A program made the position numbers and the translations under genes. From Paraclostridium hominis (lineage in GTDB: Bacteria > Bacillota > Clostridia > Peptostreptococcales > Peptostreptococcaceae): a stretch of DNA of 64,000 nt. Of this stretch, positions 44,568 through 53,037 are shown piece after piece. The stretch lies in NCBI RefSeq assembly GCF_014306135.1, contig NZ_JACRWD010000008.1, positions 18,474 to 82,473 on the forward strand. Direction: 5' to 3'. The notes below the pieces were generated by a model. The model was not told where the DNA came from and searched no databases. It saw only the letters and a list, made by a program, of their open reading frames with translations. Numbering within the stretch: the stretch's first letter is position 1; each line of letters begins with the position of its first letter.

Positions 44568-45108
44568 TATTTATAAAAAGATTTGGATTTTAAAAAATAC
44601 TAATTTAAAATGAGGAAGATAATTAAATTATAAATTTTTTTATAAATTTTATTATAAAAAATATTAAAAATTATTTAAAAAAAATGTAATTATTTGTAGA
44701 AAAATTTTCATAAAAGGTATAAAATTAATATATACTGTATACAATGAAAATAAAATTTTTATAAGTATGTAATGAAAATATAATATATATTTTGTATGCG
44801 AAAATATGCATAAATACTAATATAATGAAGATTATATTAGTATGAAATTGTAATTTTAACTTATAGAATTATATAATTTCATAAAATGAATATTTTGAAT
44901 AATTCAAAAATATTTATTCAAATTTCACACAAAAACGAAAAAACTGAAATTTAAAAATCTTTATTGGGTATTGATAAAAATATTTAAAAGAAATATAATA
45001 TTAAAATATAATTTACAATTAAAATATTCAACGTTTCGAACAAAAAAATATTAGATACATATAATTACTTGAAGTAAAGACAAACCATTATGATGAGGTA
45101 TACTATTT
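44568..45108. other. AT-rich gene-free gap upstream of the ATP synthase operon
   Basis: About 540 bases with no credible open frame, tRNA or riboswitch pattern. It holds the hairpin at 44814-44843 and an imperfect AATATTTTGAAT palindrome near 44889-44913. The atp promoter must lie here, but AT-richness makes any hexamer match uncertain. Confidence 0.6.
44814..44843 (+). repeat. 13-bp inverted repeat with GAAG loop
   Basis: ATACTAATATAAT at 44814-44826 pairs perfectly with 44831-44843. No T-run follows. It could be an mRNA leader hairpin or operator for the atp operon. Confidence 0.7.
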
Positions 45109-45336
45109 ATGGATAAAACTAGAAAATATATGCAAGCTCTTAGTATGCTTTCTTTAATCAGCCAAGTAGGGTTAATGATAATAATACCTATTTTAGGCTG
45201 TGCATTTATAGGAAAGTACTTAGATGATAAATTTGGGACAAGTCCGTTCTTATTGCTGGTATTTTTAGTATTAGGAATTGGTGGAGCCTTTAGTGGAGTT
45301 TACAAAACTCTAATTGTATATGCTAAAAGGAAGTGA
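45109..45336 (+). CDS. atpZ: AtpZ/AtpI family protein
   Basis: Small two-helix membrane protein of 75 residues. The shape is that of AtpZ/AtpI accessory proteins: a basic N-terminus, helix 1 (SQVGLMIIIPILGCAFIGKYL) and a GTSPFLLLVFLVLGIGGAF helix. First gene of the ATP synthase operon. Family members have been linked to c-ring assembly or Mg/Ca transport; the role here is inferred only from position. Confidence 0.85.
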   Translation: MDKTRKYMQALSMLSLISQVGLMIIIPILGCAFIGKYLDDKFGTSPFLLLVFLVLGIGGAFSGVYKTLIVYAKRK

Positions 45337-45340
45337 TTAA

Positions 45341-45730
45341 ATGAATAATACTTTAACAAATCAAGTAAGATGGGTAATTAAAGGTATGGTCATAATTGAT
45401 TTAATCGCAGCTATTCTAATTATTTTTTTGTCAAATTCTCCAAAGGAAATGCTTACAGGTCTTTTGTTTGGAAGTATAATAGCAATGCTAAATTTTAGAT
45501 TGCTAGCTATATCATTACAAAAATCAGTAACATATCCTCCTACTAAAGCTCAAATCTACTCTACAAGTAGGTACATAATAAGGATGTTTATAGTAGGGGT
45601 GGTATTATTTGTTTCTGCAAAATCACCACATATAAATATTATTGGAACTGCCATAGGCTTATTGAGCACTAAGTTTGCTATATTAGGAAAATCAATAGTA
45701 ATAGACAAACTTAAAAGAAAGGAGGCGTAG
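45341..45730 (+). CDS. atpI: ATP synthase subunit I
   Basis: Membrane protein of 129 residues with four hydrophobic helices, placed between atpZ and atpB as AtpI usually is. AtpI helps assemble the c-ring in several bacteria, including Na+-dependent enzymes. AGGAAGTGA ribosome site. Its stop lies two bases before the atpB start, so coupling is likely. Confidence 0.85.
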   Translation: MNNTLTNQVRWVIKGMVIIDLIAAILIIFLSNSPKEMLTGLLFGSIIAMLNFRLLAISLQKSVTYPPTKAQIYSTSRYIIRMFIVGVVLFVSAKSPHINIIGTAIGLLSTKFAILGKSIVIDKLKRKEA

Positions 45731-45732
45731 CT

Positions 45733-46434
45733 GTGAGTCAAGCTAGATTTATTCTATATCTTGGGAACTTTAAACTAAGTGATACTGTTATAGTAAGTTG
45801 GTTAATACTAGCAGGTCTTGCTTTAGCATCTTACTTATTAACTAGAAACTTAAAAAAGGTTCCAACTAGTAAAGTACAAGTATTTTTAGAAATCGCAGTA
45901 GGTGGATTTGATAAGTTTGTAAAAACTACCATGGGACCAGCTGCAATAAAAGAATTACCTTTTATGGTACCATATTTAGGAAGTTTATTCCTATTCTTTG
46001 CAGTGTCAAACCTTATAGGACTATTAGGATTTAGATCACCTACAACAGATTTAGACACTACTTTAGCATGGGCATTAATAACATTCTTTATGATTTATTA
46101 TGCAGGTGTTAAGAAGAAGGGTATGGCAACATTTAAAGAATTAATGGAGCCAATACCATTCATGTTACCACTTAATATAATAGGTGAATTAGCAAAACCT
46201 ATATCATTAAGTTTCCGTCCATTCGGTAACATATTAGGTGGATCTGTTATAATGGCATTGTTATATCAATTCTTAGGATTTGTATCAACGTCATTAACAG
46301 GAATCAACATACCTTTTGGACAATTAATAATACCAGTGCCACTACATTTATACTTTGATATGTTTGCAGGGTTATTACAAGCGTTCATATTTATAATGCT
46401 TACAATGGTATTTGTATCAAGTGCTACAGAGTAA
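45733..46434 (+). CDS. atpB: F1Fo ATP synthase subunit a
   Basis: Stator channel subunit that passes ions to the c-ring. The 233 residues hold about five to six helices. The essential Arg is in ISLSFRPFGNILGG, and the C-terminal ion-path helix reads PVPLHLYFDMFAGLLQAFIF. GTG start with AAGGAGG, overlapping the end of atpI. Confidence 0.96.
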   Translation: MSQARFILYLGNFKLSDTVIVSWLILAGLALASYLLTRNLKKVPTSKVQVFLEIAVGGFDKFVKTTMGPAAIKELPFMVPYLGSLFLFFAVSNLIGLLGFRSPTTDLDTTLAWALITFFMIYYAGVKKKGMATFKELMEPIPFMLPLNIIGELAKPISLSFRPFGNILGGSVIMALLYQFLGFVSTSLTGINIPFGQLIIPVPLHLYFDMFAGLLQAFIFIMLTMVFVSSATE

Positions 46435-46493
46435 TTGATATGTTAATAAAAAAAATAATATAAAAAGTAATTAAATTTAAGGAGGAAACAATC

Positions 46494-46748
46494 ATGGAAA
46501 CAGCTATATTATTAGCAGGTTCAGCTATAGGAGCAGGTATCGCAGTTGCGACAGGTATAGGAGCAGGAATAGGACAAGGATTCGCTGCAGGTAAAGCTGC
46601 TGAGGCAGTTGGTAACCAACCAGAAGCAAAAGGTGAAATAACTCAAACAATGTTACTAGGAGCTGCAGTTGCAGAGTCTTCAGCAATATATGGTTTAGTT
46701 GTAGCTATAATACTTCTATTCGCTAATCCATTCATAGGAAAATTATAA
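46494..46748 (+). CDS. atpE: F1Fo ATP synthase subunit c with Na+-binding signature
   Basis: Rotor ring subunit of 84 residues, two helices joined by the NQPEAKGE polar loop. Aligning by eye with Ilyobacter tartaricus c, the Na+ ligands Q32, V63, E65, S66 and Y70 correspond to Q28, V59, E61, S62 and Y66 here. All are conserved with identical spacing. This predicts sodium-coupled ATP synthesis or hydrolysis. Strong AAGGAGGAAA ribosome site, as expected for the most abundant subunit. Confidence 0.97.
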   Translation: METAILLAGSAIGAGIAVATGIGAGIGQGFAAGKAAEAVGNQPEAKGEITQTMLLGAAVAESSAIYGLVVAIILLFANPFIGKL

Positions 46749-46773
46749 GATAATAAAGTTAAGTCATTATAAC

Positions 46774-46797
46774 TAGGAGGTGGGAAACCATCTCCTA
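46774..46797 (+). promoter_or_regulatory. GNRA hairpin between atpE and atpF
   Basis: A 10-bp stem (46774-46783 with 46788-46797, one G-U pair) is closed by a GAAA tetraloop. No T-run follows. The left arm contains an AGGAGG that leads no gene. A likely mRNA-stability or expression-balancing element that protects the atpE message. Confidence 0.6.
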
Positions 46798-46833
46798 ATT
46801 ACGAATTGCGATTAGTAGAAAGGAGGAATAAGG

Positions 46834-47337
46834 ATGTTTGAATTAAAACCACTAATTGGAGTATCTTATGAACTTATATTCCAATTAATAAATACATTCT
46901 TAGTGTTTGTAATTTTAAAGAAACTTTTATTTAAACCTGTTTTAGGGATAATAGAAGCAAGAGAAAAAGAAATTCAAACAAACTTAGCTCAAGGAGAAAG
47001 AACTAAAGCTGAGGGTGAAGAATTCAAAAAAGAATACGAAGAAAAGTTAAGTTCTGCTAAAGAACAAGGACAAGAAATAATAAAACAAGCTACTTTAAGA
47101 GCAGAACAAAAGTCAGAGGAAATAGTATCTACAGCTAAAAACGAAGCTACAAGCATAAAAGAAAAAGCTAGTAAAGATATAGCACAAGAAAGACAAAAAG
47201 TTATGAACGAAGTTAAAGATGATATATCTTCAATAGCTTTACTTGCAGCATCTAAGGTTATAGAAAGTGACCTAGATAAGTCTAAGCATGAAAAGCTAAT
47301 AAATGACTTTATAAAAGAGGTAGGCGAGGCTCAATGA
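46834..47337 (+). CDS. atpF: F1Fo ATP synthase subunit b
   Basis: Peripheral stalk subunit of 167 residues. One N-terminal helix (YELIFQLINTFLVFVILKKLLF) is followed by a long charged coiled coil rich in Lys, Glu and Ala. AAAGGAGGA ribosome site. Its TGA overlaps the atpH ATG by four bases. Confidence 0.95.
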   Translation: MFELKPLIGVSYELIFQLINTFLVFVILKKLLFKPVLGIIEAREKEIQTNLAQGERTKAEGEEFKKEYEEKLSSAKEQGQEIIKQATLRAEQKSEEIVSTAKNEATSIKEKASKDIAQERQKVMNEVKDDISSIALLAASKVIESDLDKSKHEKLINDFIKEVGEAQ

Positions 47338-47876
47338 TAAATATAATTGCTAGCAGATACGCTGAAGCCTTATTCCAAGTTGGAGAAGAATCAAACTCAA
47401 CTGAAAAGCTATATAATGAGCTAAAGGCTGTAGTAGATATAATAAATGTAAATAAAGAATTTTCAAATATATTAAAATCTCCGATTGTATCAAAAGAAGA
47501 GAAAAAGACTTTAATAACTAATATATTTGGATCAACATTAGATAATGAAATGTTAAATTTCATGAAAATATTAGCAGATAAAGATAGATTAAATTTATTA
47601 GCTAATATGGAAGAAGCGTTTAAAGCTTTATTAAATGATAAAAATAATATCTTAGAAGGAGTTGCTATAACAGCAGTTCCTATGAACGAAGGCGAAGTTA
47701 ATGAACTTCAAGCTAAACTTTCAGCTAAGTACAATAAAACAGTTGTTTTACAAAATGAAGTAGATAAGTCTATATTAGGAGGAGTACTAGTTAGACTTGG
47801 AAACGAAGAGATAGATGGAACAGTTAAAAATCGTTTAGATAAAATGAAAGAACAACTATCTCAAGTAATATCTTAG
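47334..47876 (+). CDS. atpH: F1Fo ATP synthase subunit delta
   Basis: Links the b stalk to the F1 head. The 180 residues show the usual six-helix N-terminal domain (IASRYAEALFQVGEE) and the C-terminal LGGVLVRLGNEEIDGTVKNRL motif. Translation is coupled to atpF through the ATGA overlap. Confidence 0.95.
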   Translation: MINIIASRYAEALFQVGEESNSTEKLYNELKAVVDIINVNKEFSNILKSPIVSKEEKKTLITNIFGSTLDNEMLNFMKILADKDRLNLLANMEEAFKALLNDKNNILEGVAITAVPMNEGEVNELQAKLSAKYNKTVVLQNEVDKSILGGVLVRLGNEEIDGTVKNRLDKMKEQLSQVIS

Positions 47877-47891
47877 GAGGGCGGTGAACCC

Positions 47892-49394
47892 ATGAATTTA
47901 AGACCAGAAGAAATAAGTGCTATAATAAAAGAGCAAATAAAAAGCTACGAAAATAAAGTAGAGTTAACAGATACAGGAAGTGTTTTAAAAGTTGGGGACG
48001 GTATAGCTAGTGTTTACGGACTAGAAAAAGCTATGGCTGGAGAATTATTAGAGTTCCCAGGTAAAGTATACGGAATGGCTCTTAACCTTGAAGAAGAAAT
48101 GGTAGGGGCTGTTATACTAGGTGATGACTCTGGAATAAAAGAAGGAGACATCGTAAAAAGAACTGGTAATATAGTTCAAGTTCCAGTTGGTGAAGCTATG
48201 ATAGGTAGAGTTGTAAACTCACTAGGACAACCAGTTGATGGAAAAGGACCTATAAATACAGATAAATTCAGACCAGTAGAATCAGAAGCTACTGGAATAA
48301 TGGCTAGAAAATCAGTTCATGAGCCATTACAAACAGGAATCAAAGCTATCGATGCCATGATACCAATAGGTAAAGGACAAAGAGAGCTTGTAATAGGTGA
48401 TAGACAAACAGGTAAAACATCTATATGTGTAGATACTATACTTAACCAAAAAGGTAAAGATGTTATATGTATATATGTTGCAATAGGACAAAAGCGTTCT
48501 ACTGTTTCTCAAGTTGTTAGTACATTAGAAAAAGGTGGAGCAATGGATTACACAATAGTAGTTTCTGCTACTGCATCTGAATCTGCACCACTTCAATTCT
48601 TAGCTCCATATGCAGGTGTTGCAATGGGTGAAGAATTCATGTTCAATGGAAAGCATGTATTAATAGTATATGATGACTTAACTAAGCATGCCGTTGCATA
48701 CAGAGAAATGTCATTATTACTTAAGAGACCACCAGGACGTGAAGCGTACCCAGGAGACGTATTCTACTTACACTCAAGATTACTAGAAAGAGCTGCTAAG
48801 TTATCAGATGAATTAGGAGCAGGATCAATAACTGCATTACCTATAATAGAAACTCAAGGTGGAGACGTTTCTGCTTATATACCAACTAACGTTATATCTA
48901 TAACAGACGGACAAATATACCTTGTACCAGAATTATTCTATTCAGGAATAAGACCTGCAGTTGACCCTGGTATATCAGTTTCAAGGGTTGGTGGATCTGC
49001 TCAAATAAAATCAATGAAAAAAGTTGCTGGACCATTAAAGCTTCTTTATTCTCAATATAAAGAACTTGCTGCATTCTCTCAATTCGGATCTGACTTAGAT
49101 GAAGATACTAAGAAGAGACTTGCTCAAGGGGAAAGAATAGTTGAGGTTCTAAAACAAGGAGAACATCAACCTATGGAAGTTTCAAACCAAGTAATAATGG
49201 TATTTGCAGTTACAAACAACTTATTAGCAGATATACCTGTAGATAATATAAAGAGATTTGAAACAGAATTATTAGAATTCATAGATGCTAATTACCCACA
49301 AATAGGAGAAAAAATTCTTGCAAATGAAGATTTCACTCAAGAATTAACAAACGCTATAAACGATTTCAAAAAGAAATTTGTTATAGAAGCGTAA
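47892..49394 (+). CDS. atpA: F1 ATP synthase subunit alpha
   Basis: Non-catalytic nucleotide-binding subunit, 500 residues. P-loop GDRQTGKTSICVDTI, then the signature ELFYSGIRPAVDPGISVSRVGG, and the catalytic-site-contributing Arg within it. Normal length. AGGAGGGCGGTGA ribosome site. Confidence 0.98.
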   Translation: MNLRPEEISAIIKEQIKSYENKVELTDTGSVLKVGDGIASVYGLEKAMAGELLEFPGKVYGMALNLEEEMVGAVILGDDSGIKEGDIVKRTGNIVQVPVGEAMIGRVVNSLGQPVDGKGPINTDKFRPVESEATGIMARKSVHEPLQTGIKAIDAMIPIGKGQRELVIGDRQTGKTSICVDTILNQKGKDVICIYVAIGQKRSTVSQVVSTLEKGGAMDYTIVVSATASESAPLQFLAPYAGVAMGEEFMFNGKHVLIVYDDLTKHAVAYREMSLLLKRPPGREAYPGDVFYLHSRLLERAAKLSDELGAGSITALPIIETQGGDVSAYIPTNVISITDGQIYLVPELFYSGIRPAVDPGISVSRVGGSAQIKSMKKVAGPLKLLYSQYKELAAFSQFGSDLDEDTKKRLAQGERIVEVLKQGEHQPMEVSNQVIMVFAVTNNLLADIPVDNIKRFETELLEFIDANYPQIGEKILANEDFTQELTNAINDFKKKFVIEA

Positions 49395-49421
49395 TCCTTT
49401 TTAAAAAAGGAGGTAACCCAA

Positions 49422-50285
49422 TTGGCAGGAGCTGGAATGAAAGAAATCAAAACTCGTATTGCCAGTGTTGAAAATACTAAACAAATAACTAAGGCTATGG
49501 AATTAGTTGCTTCTTCTAAATTTAGAAGAGCTAAGGAAAAGGCTGAAAGTTCTAAAGCATATTTTAACACTTTAAAAGAGGCTGTACAAAATATAGCTAA
49601 AAATACGAGTGGCGTAAAAAGTGAATTTCTTAAAGAAAGAGAAGTTAAAAATAGATGTTATATAGTAATCGCTGGAGATAGAGGTCTTGCAGGAGGATAC
49701 AACTCAAATGTATTTAAATCATTAGTTGCTGAAACTAAAGGATCTGAAAATGTTAAAGTTATTACTATAGGTAAAAAAGCAAAAGAATTTGTTAGCAAAA
49801 GAAGTTTTGAATTAATAGGATCGATAGATTCTGTTGAAGGTGCTAGCTATGAAGATATAATGAATATATCAAAATCTATAATGGATTCTTATCAAAAAGG
49901 TGATATAGATGAAGTTAAATTAATATATACAGAGTTCGTTTCTGCATTAAGTCAAGAGCCTAGATTAGTTAAATTACTACCAGTTAGTGTAGATGCTAAT
50001 AAAGGTGAAGAGAAGAAAAAAAGTGGAGCGGCAGTTCAATACTTACCTTCTCCAGACGCTGTGCTTGGATTTATAGTTCCTAAGTATGTTTCAGGAATGA
50101 TATATGGTGGATTAGCTGAATCTTATGCTTCTGAACAAGCAGCAAGAAGAACAGCTATGGAATCTGCAACAGATAATGCAAATGAAATGATATCTAATTT
50201 AGAATTACAATACAATAGAGCAAGACAAGCTGCAGTTACTCAAGAAATATCTGAGATAGTTGCAGGAGCTTCTTCAGCTCAATAA
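49422..50285 (+). CDS. atpG: F1 ATP synthase subunit gamma
   Basis: Central rotating shaft, 287 residues. N-terminal helix MKEIKTRIASVENTKQITKA and C-terminal helix ending NRARQAAVTQEISEIVAGAS are the conserved coiled-coil arms. TTG start at 49422 after AAGGAGGT; an ATG 15 bases downstream is possible but too far from the site. Confidence 0.96.
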   Translation: MAGAGMKEIKTRIASVENTKQITKAMELVASSKFRRAKEKAESSKAYFNTLKEAVQNIAKNTSGVKSEFLKEREVKNRCYIVIAGDRGLAGGYNSNVFKSLVAETKGSENVKVITIGKKAKEFVSKRSFELIGSIDSVEGASYEDIMNISKSIMDSYQKGDIDEVKLIYTEFVSALSQEPRLVKLLPVSVDANKGEEKKKSGAAVQYLPSPDAVLGFIVPKYVSGMIYGGLAESYASEQAARRTAMESATDNANEMISNLELQYNRARQAAVTQEISEIVAGASSAQ

Positions 50286-50301
50286 ATAAGGAGGTTAGGA
50301 C

Positions 50302-51696
50302 ATGGCAAACATAGGTAAAATAGTTCAGGTTATCGGGCCAGTAGTTGACGTAAAGTTCAATGATGAAAAAAGCTTACCTAATCTATTAAATGCATTAGAG
50401 ATAAAGCACGGAGATAAAAAAATAGTTATAGAGGTTGCACAACACGTTGGTGATGATACAGTTAGATGTATATCAATGAGTTCAACTGATGGACTTGTAA
50501 GAGGTATGGAAGTTGTTGATACAGGAGCAGCTATAAGTGTACCTGTAGGAGAAGAAACTTTAGGAAGAATATTCAATGTATTAGGTGAGCCAGTTGATGG
50601 TAAAGAAGCTCCAAAGAGTGCTCCTAAAAACCCAATACATAGAGAAGCACCAGCATTTGATGAATTAAACCCAGGTGCTGAAATACTAGAAACTGGTATA
50701 AAAGTTGTTGACTTATTAGCACCATACTTAAAAGGTGGTAAGATCGGTCTATTCGGTGGAGCCGGAGTTGGTAAAACAGTTCTTATACAAGAGCTTATAA
50801 ACAATATAGCTACTCAACACGGTGGTATATCAGTATTCGCAGGTGTTGGAGAGAGAACAAGAGAAGGTAATGACTTATTCCATGAAATGAGTGATACAGG
50901 AGTTATCAATAAAACAGCTCTAGTATTTGGACAAATGAATGAGCCACCTGGAGCAAGAATGAGAGTTGCTTTAACTGGTCTTACAATGGCTGAATACTTC
51001 AGAGATCAAGAAGGACAAGACGTTTTATTATTCGTAGATAATATATTCCGTTTCACTCAAGCAGGATCTGAGGTTTCTGCACTTCTTGGACGTACTCCAT
51101 CTGCAGTTGGATACCAACCAACATTAGCTACAGAAATGGGTAGATTACAAGAAAGAATAACATCAACAAATAAAGGGTCTATAACATCAGTTCAGGCTGT
51201 ATATGTACCTGCCGATGACTTAACTGACCCAGCACCAGCTACAACATTCACTCACTTAGATGCTAAAACAGTTTTATCTAGACAAAAAGCTTCTCTAGGT
51301 ATATTCCCAGCTGTTGACCCATTAGAGTCTACATCTAGAGTTCTTGATCCAGCTATAGTAGGTAAAGAACATTATGAGGTAGCTGTATCAGTTCAATCTA
51401 TACTTCAAAAGTATAAAGAACTTCAAGATATAATAGCTATACTTGGTATGGACGAATTATCAGATGAAGATAAGATAACTGTTAACAGAGCAAGAAAAAT
51501 AGAAAGATTCTTATCTCAACCATTCTTCGTTGGTGAGCAATTCACAGGAATACCAGGTAAATATGTACCTGTTAAAGAAACTGTAAGAAGTTTCAAAGAA
51601 ATATTAGAAGGTAAGCATGATAACTTACCAGAATCAGCTTTCTTATTCGTAGGAAGTATAGAAGAGGCAGTTGAAAAAGCGAAGGAGAGTAGATAA
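50302..51696 (+). CDS. atpD: F1 ATP synthase subunit beta
   Basis: Catalytic subunit, 464 residues. P-loop GGAGVGKTVLIQELI, catalytic Glu in GVGERTREGND, Walker B LLFVDNIFRFTQAGSE, and DELSDED near the C-terminus (DELSEED-type hinge that can contact epsilon). It ends two bases before the atpC start. Confidence 0.98.
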   Translation: MANIGKIVQVIGPVVDVKFNDEKSLPNLLNALEIKHGDKKIVIEVAQHVGDDTVRCISMSSTDGLVRGMEVVDTGAAISVPVGEETLGRIFNVLGEPVDGKEAPKSAPKNPIHREAPAFDELNPGAEILETGIKVVDLLAPYLKGGKIGLFGGAGVGKTVLIQELINNIATQHGGISVFAGVGERTREGNDLFHEMSDTGVINKTALVFGQMNEPPGARMRVALTGLTMAEYFRDQEGQDVLLFVDNIFRFTQAGSEVSALLGRTPSAVGYQPTLATEMGRLQERITSTNKGSITSVQAVYVPADDLTDPAPATTFTHLDAKTVLSRQKASLGIFPAVDPLESTSRVLDPAIVGKEHYEVAVSVQSILQKYKELQDIIAILGMDELSDEDKITVNRARKIERFLSQPFFVGEQFTGIPGKYVPVKETVRSFKEILEGKHDNLPESAFLFVGSIEEAVEKAKESR

Positions 51697-51698
51697 TA

Positions 51699-51959
51699 AT
51701 GGCAAGCGAATTTGCGGTTAAAATTGTTACTCCTGAAAAAGTCTTCTATGAAGGTCAAACAGAAATGATAATAGTTAGAACAACTCAAGGAGATAGAGGT
51801 ATATTAAAAAACCATAGACCTTTAGTTGCTGGATTATCAGATGGTACTTTAAAGATAAAAAAAGAAGGCAAATATAAAGAAGCAAAAGTTTCTGGAGGAT
51901 TCATACAAGTTGAAAAAGAACAAGCTGTTATTTTAACTGAATCTGCAGAATGGTTATAA
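51699..51959 (+). CDS. atpC: F1 ATP synthase subunit epsilon, N-terminal domain only
   Basis: 86 residues where most bacterial epsilons have about 130-140. The beta-sandwich domain is complete: EFAVKIVTPEKVFYEGQTEM, then TTQGDRGILKNHRPLVAGLS, and SGGFIQVEKEQAVILTESAEWL at the end. The two-helix C-terminal domain, which inhibits ATP hydrolysis in many enzymes, is absent. The terminator starts right after the stop codon, and no remnant of the helices is readable downstream, so this is a settled short form rather than a recent frameshift. Confidence 0.93.
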   Translation: MASEFAVKIVTPEKVFYEGQTEMIIVRTTQGDRGILKNHRPLVAGLSDGTLKIKKEGKYKEAKVSGGFIQVEKEQAVILTESAEWL

Positions 51960-51960
51960 A

Positions 51961-51992
51961 AAAAGACTAGAGTTTAACTCTAGTCTTTTTAT
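51961..51992 (+). terminator. Terminator of the ATP synthase operon
   Basis: A 13-bp perfect stem (51961-51973 with 51977-51989), 3-base loop, T-run. It begins one base after the atpC stop codon. Confidence 0.93.
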
Positions 51993-52164
51993 TTTTGCAA
52001 TTTAATAACCACAATAAATGAAAATATATATAATAGTGGAACTACCAAAAAAAAATATTATGTAGTAGTATTATATTAAGCTATATAAATAAATTTAATG
52101 GTATGAATTGAATATATTTGGGTATTCGTAACAAAATAGTATTATAATAGCGATGGAGGTATCT

Positions 52165-52545
52165 ATGAATATATTGGATATCGGTATAGATATAGTAGAG
52201 ATAGAAAGAGTAGAAAAAGCTTTACAAAGAAATAAAAAGTTCTTAGATAAGTTATTTACAAAAGAAGAAATTGATTATTTTAAATCAAAAGGTCTTAAGA
52301 CTGAAACTATTGCTGGTAATTTCTCAGCAAAAGAAGCCATAAGTAAAGCCTTAGGTACAGGTATAAGAAATTTTAATTTTAAAGATATAGAAATACTACG
52401 AGATAAAAAGGGTAAACCAATAGTTAAAACTTATAATAATTTAAGAAAAATTTGCATAGATTATAATGTTTTAGAAATAAAAGTATCTATATCTCATAGT
52501 AAAAATTATGCTGTAGCAAATGCTATTGTAATGGTTAAGGAGTGA
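52165..52545 (+). CDS. acpS: Holo-[acyl-carrier-protein] synthase
   Basis: Attaches phosphopantetheine to acyl carrier protein. It is 126 residues from ATG 52165 (GGAGG at 52155-52159; an earlier in-frame ATG overlaps the site). Motifs are GIDIVEIERVEKAL with the metal-binding Asp and FSAKEAISKALGTGI with the second acid. It opens a block with a CBS gene, gerS and alr; acpS near alr is common in Firmicutes. Confidence 0.96.
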   Translation: MNILDIGIDIVEIERVEKALQRNKKFLDKLFTKEEIDYFKSKGLKTETIAGNFSAKEAISKALGTGIRNFNFKDIEILRDKKGKPIVKTYNNLRKICIDYNVLEIKVSISHSKNYAVANAIVMVKE

Positions 52546-52550
52546 TAAAG

Positions 52551-53012
52551 ATGAAAAATAAAAAAGCAAAAGATATAATGACTACTAATGTCAAAGTAGC
52601 TAAAGAAACAGATACTATAAGTGATATAGCAAATATTCTTATAACAGAGAAAATAGGTGGAGTGCCTGTAGTAGATAAGGAGAATAGAGTAGTTGGAATT
52701 ATATCTGAAACAGATATAATGAAAAAAGAAAAATATGTAAATCCTCCAGAATACATAACATTTTTACAAGGTATTATATATCTTAATGATTTTAAGAAAA
52801 TGGAAGATGATATAAAAGATGTAGCAGCTACACAAGTAAAAGACTTAATGTCTAGAGACGTTATAAAAGTGCATGAAGAAGATACTTTTGATGATGTCGC
52901 TAATATAATGATAAAAAAATCTGTAAATAGAGTTCCGGTAGTAGATCAAAACAATAAAATAAAAGGAATCATCTGTAGATACGATATAATAAAATCTATG
53001 TATGAAAATTAG
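52551..53012 (+). CDS. CBS-pair domain protein
   Basis: A 153-residue protein consisting of two CBS motifs: KKAKDIMTTNVKVAKETDTI to GIISETDI, and KDLMSRDVIKVHEEDTFDDV to GIICRYDII. Such stand-alone pairs bind adenine nucleotides and act as energy or ligand sensors; no partner domain is present. ATG 52551 is eight bases after AAGGAG inside the acpS end. The actual target is unknown. Confidence 0.9.
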   Translation: MKNKKAKDIMTTNVKVAKETDTISDIANILITEKIGGVPVVDKENRVVGIISETDIMKKEKYVNPPEYITFLQGIIYLNDFKKMEDDIKDVAATQVKDLMSRDVIKVHEEDTFDDVANIMIKKSVNRVPVVDQNNKIKGIICRYDIIKSMYEN

Positions 53013-53037
53013 ATTTTAAAAAATTAGGAGGTGCTTT

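Noticed and set aside
45069..45094. TTGAAG and TATGAT before atpZ as the atp promoter.
   Set aside because: Spacing is only 14 bases and the start site would fall on the ribosome site.
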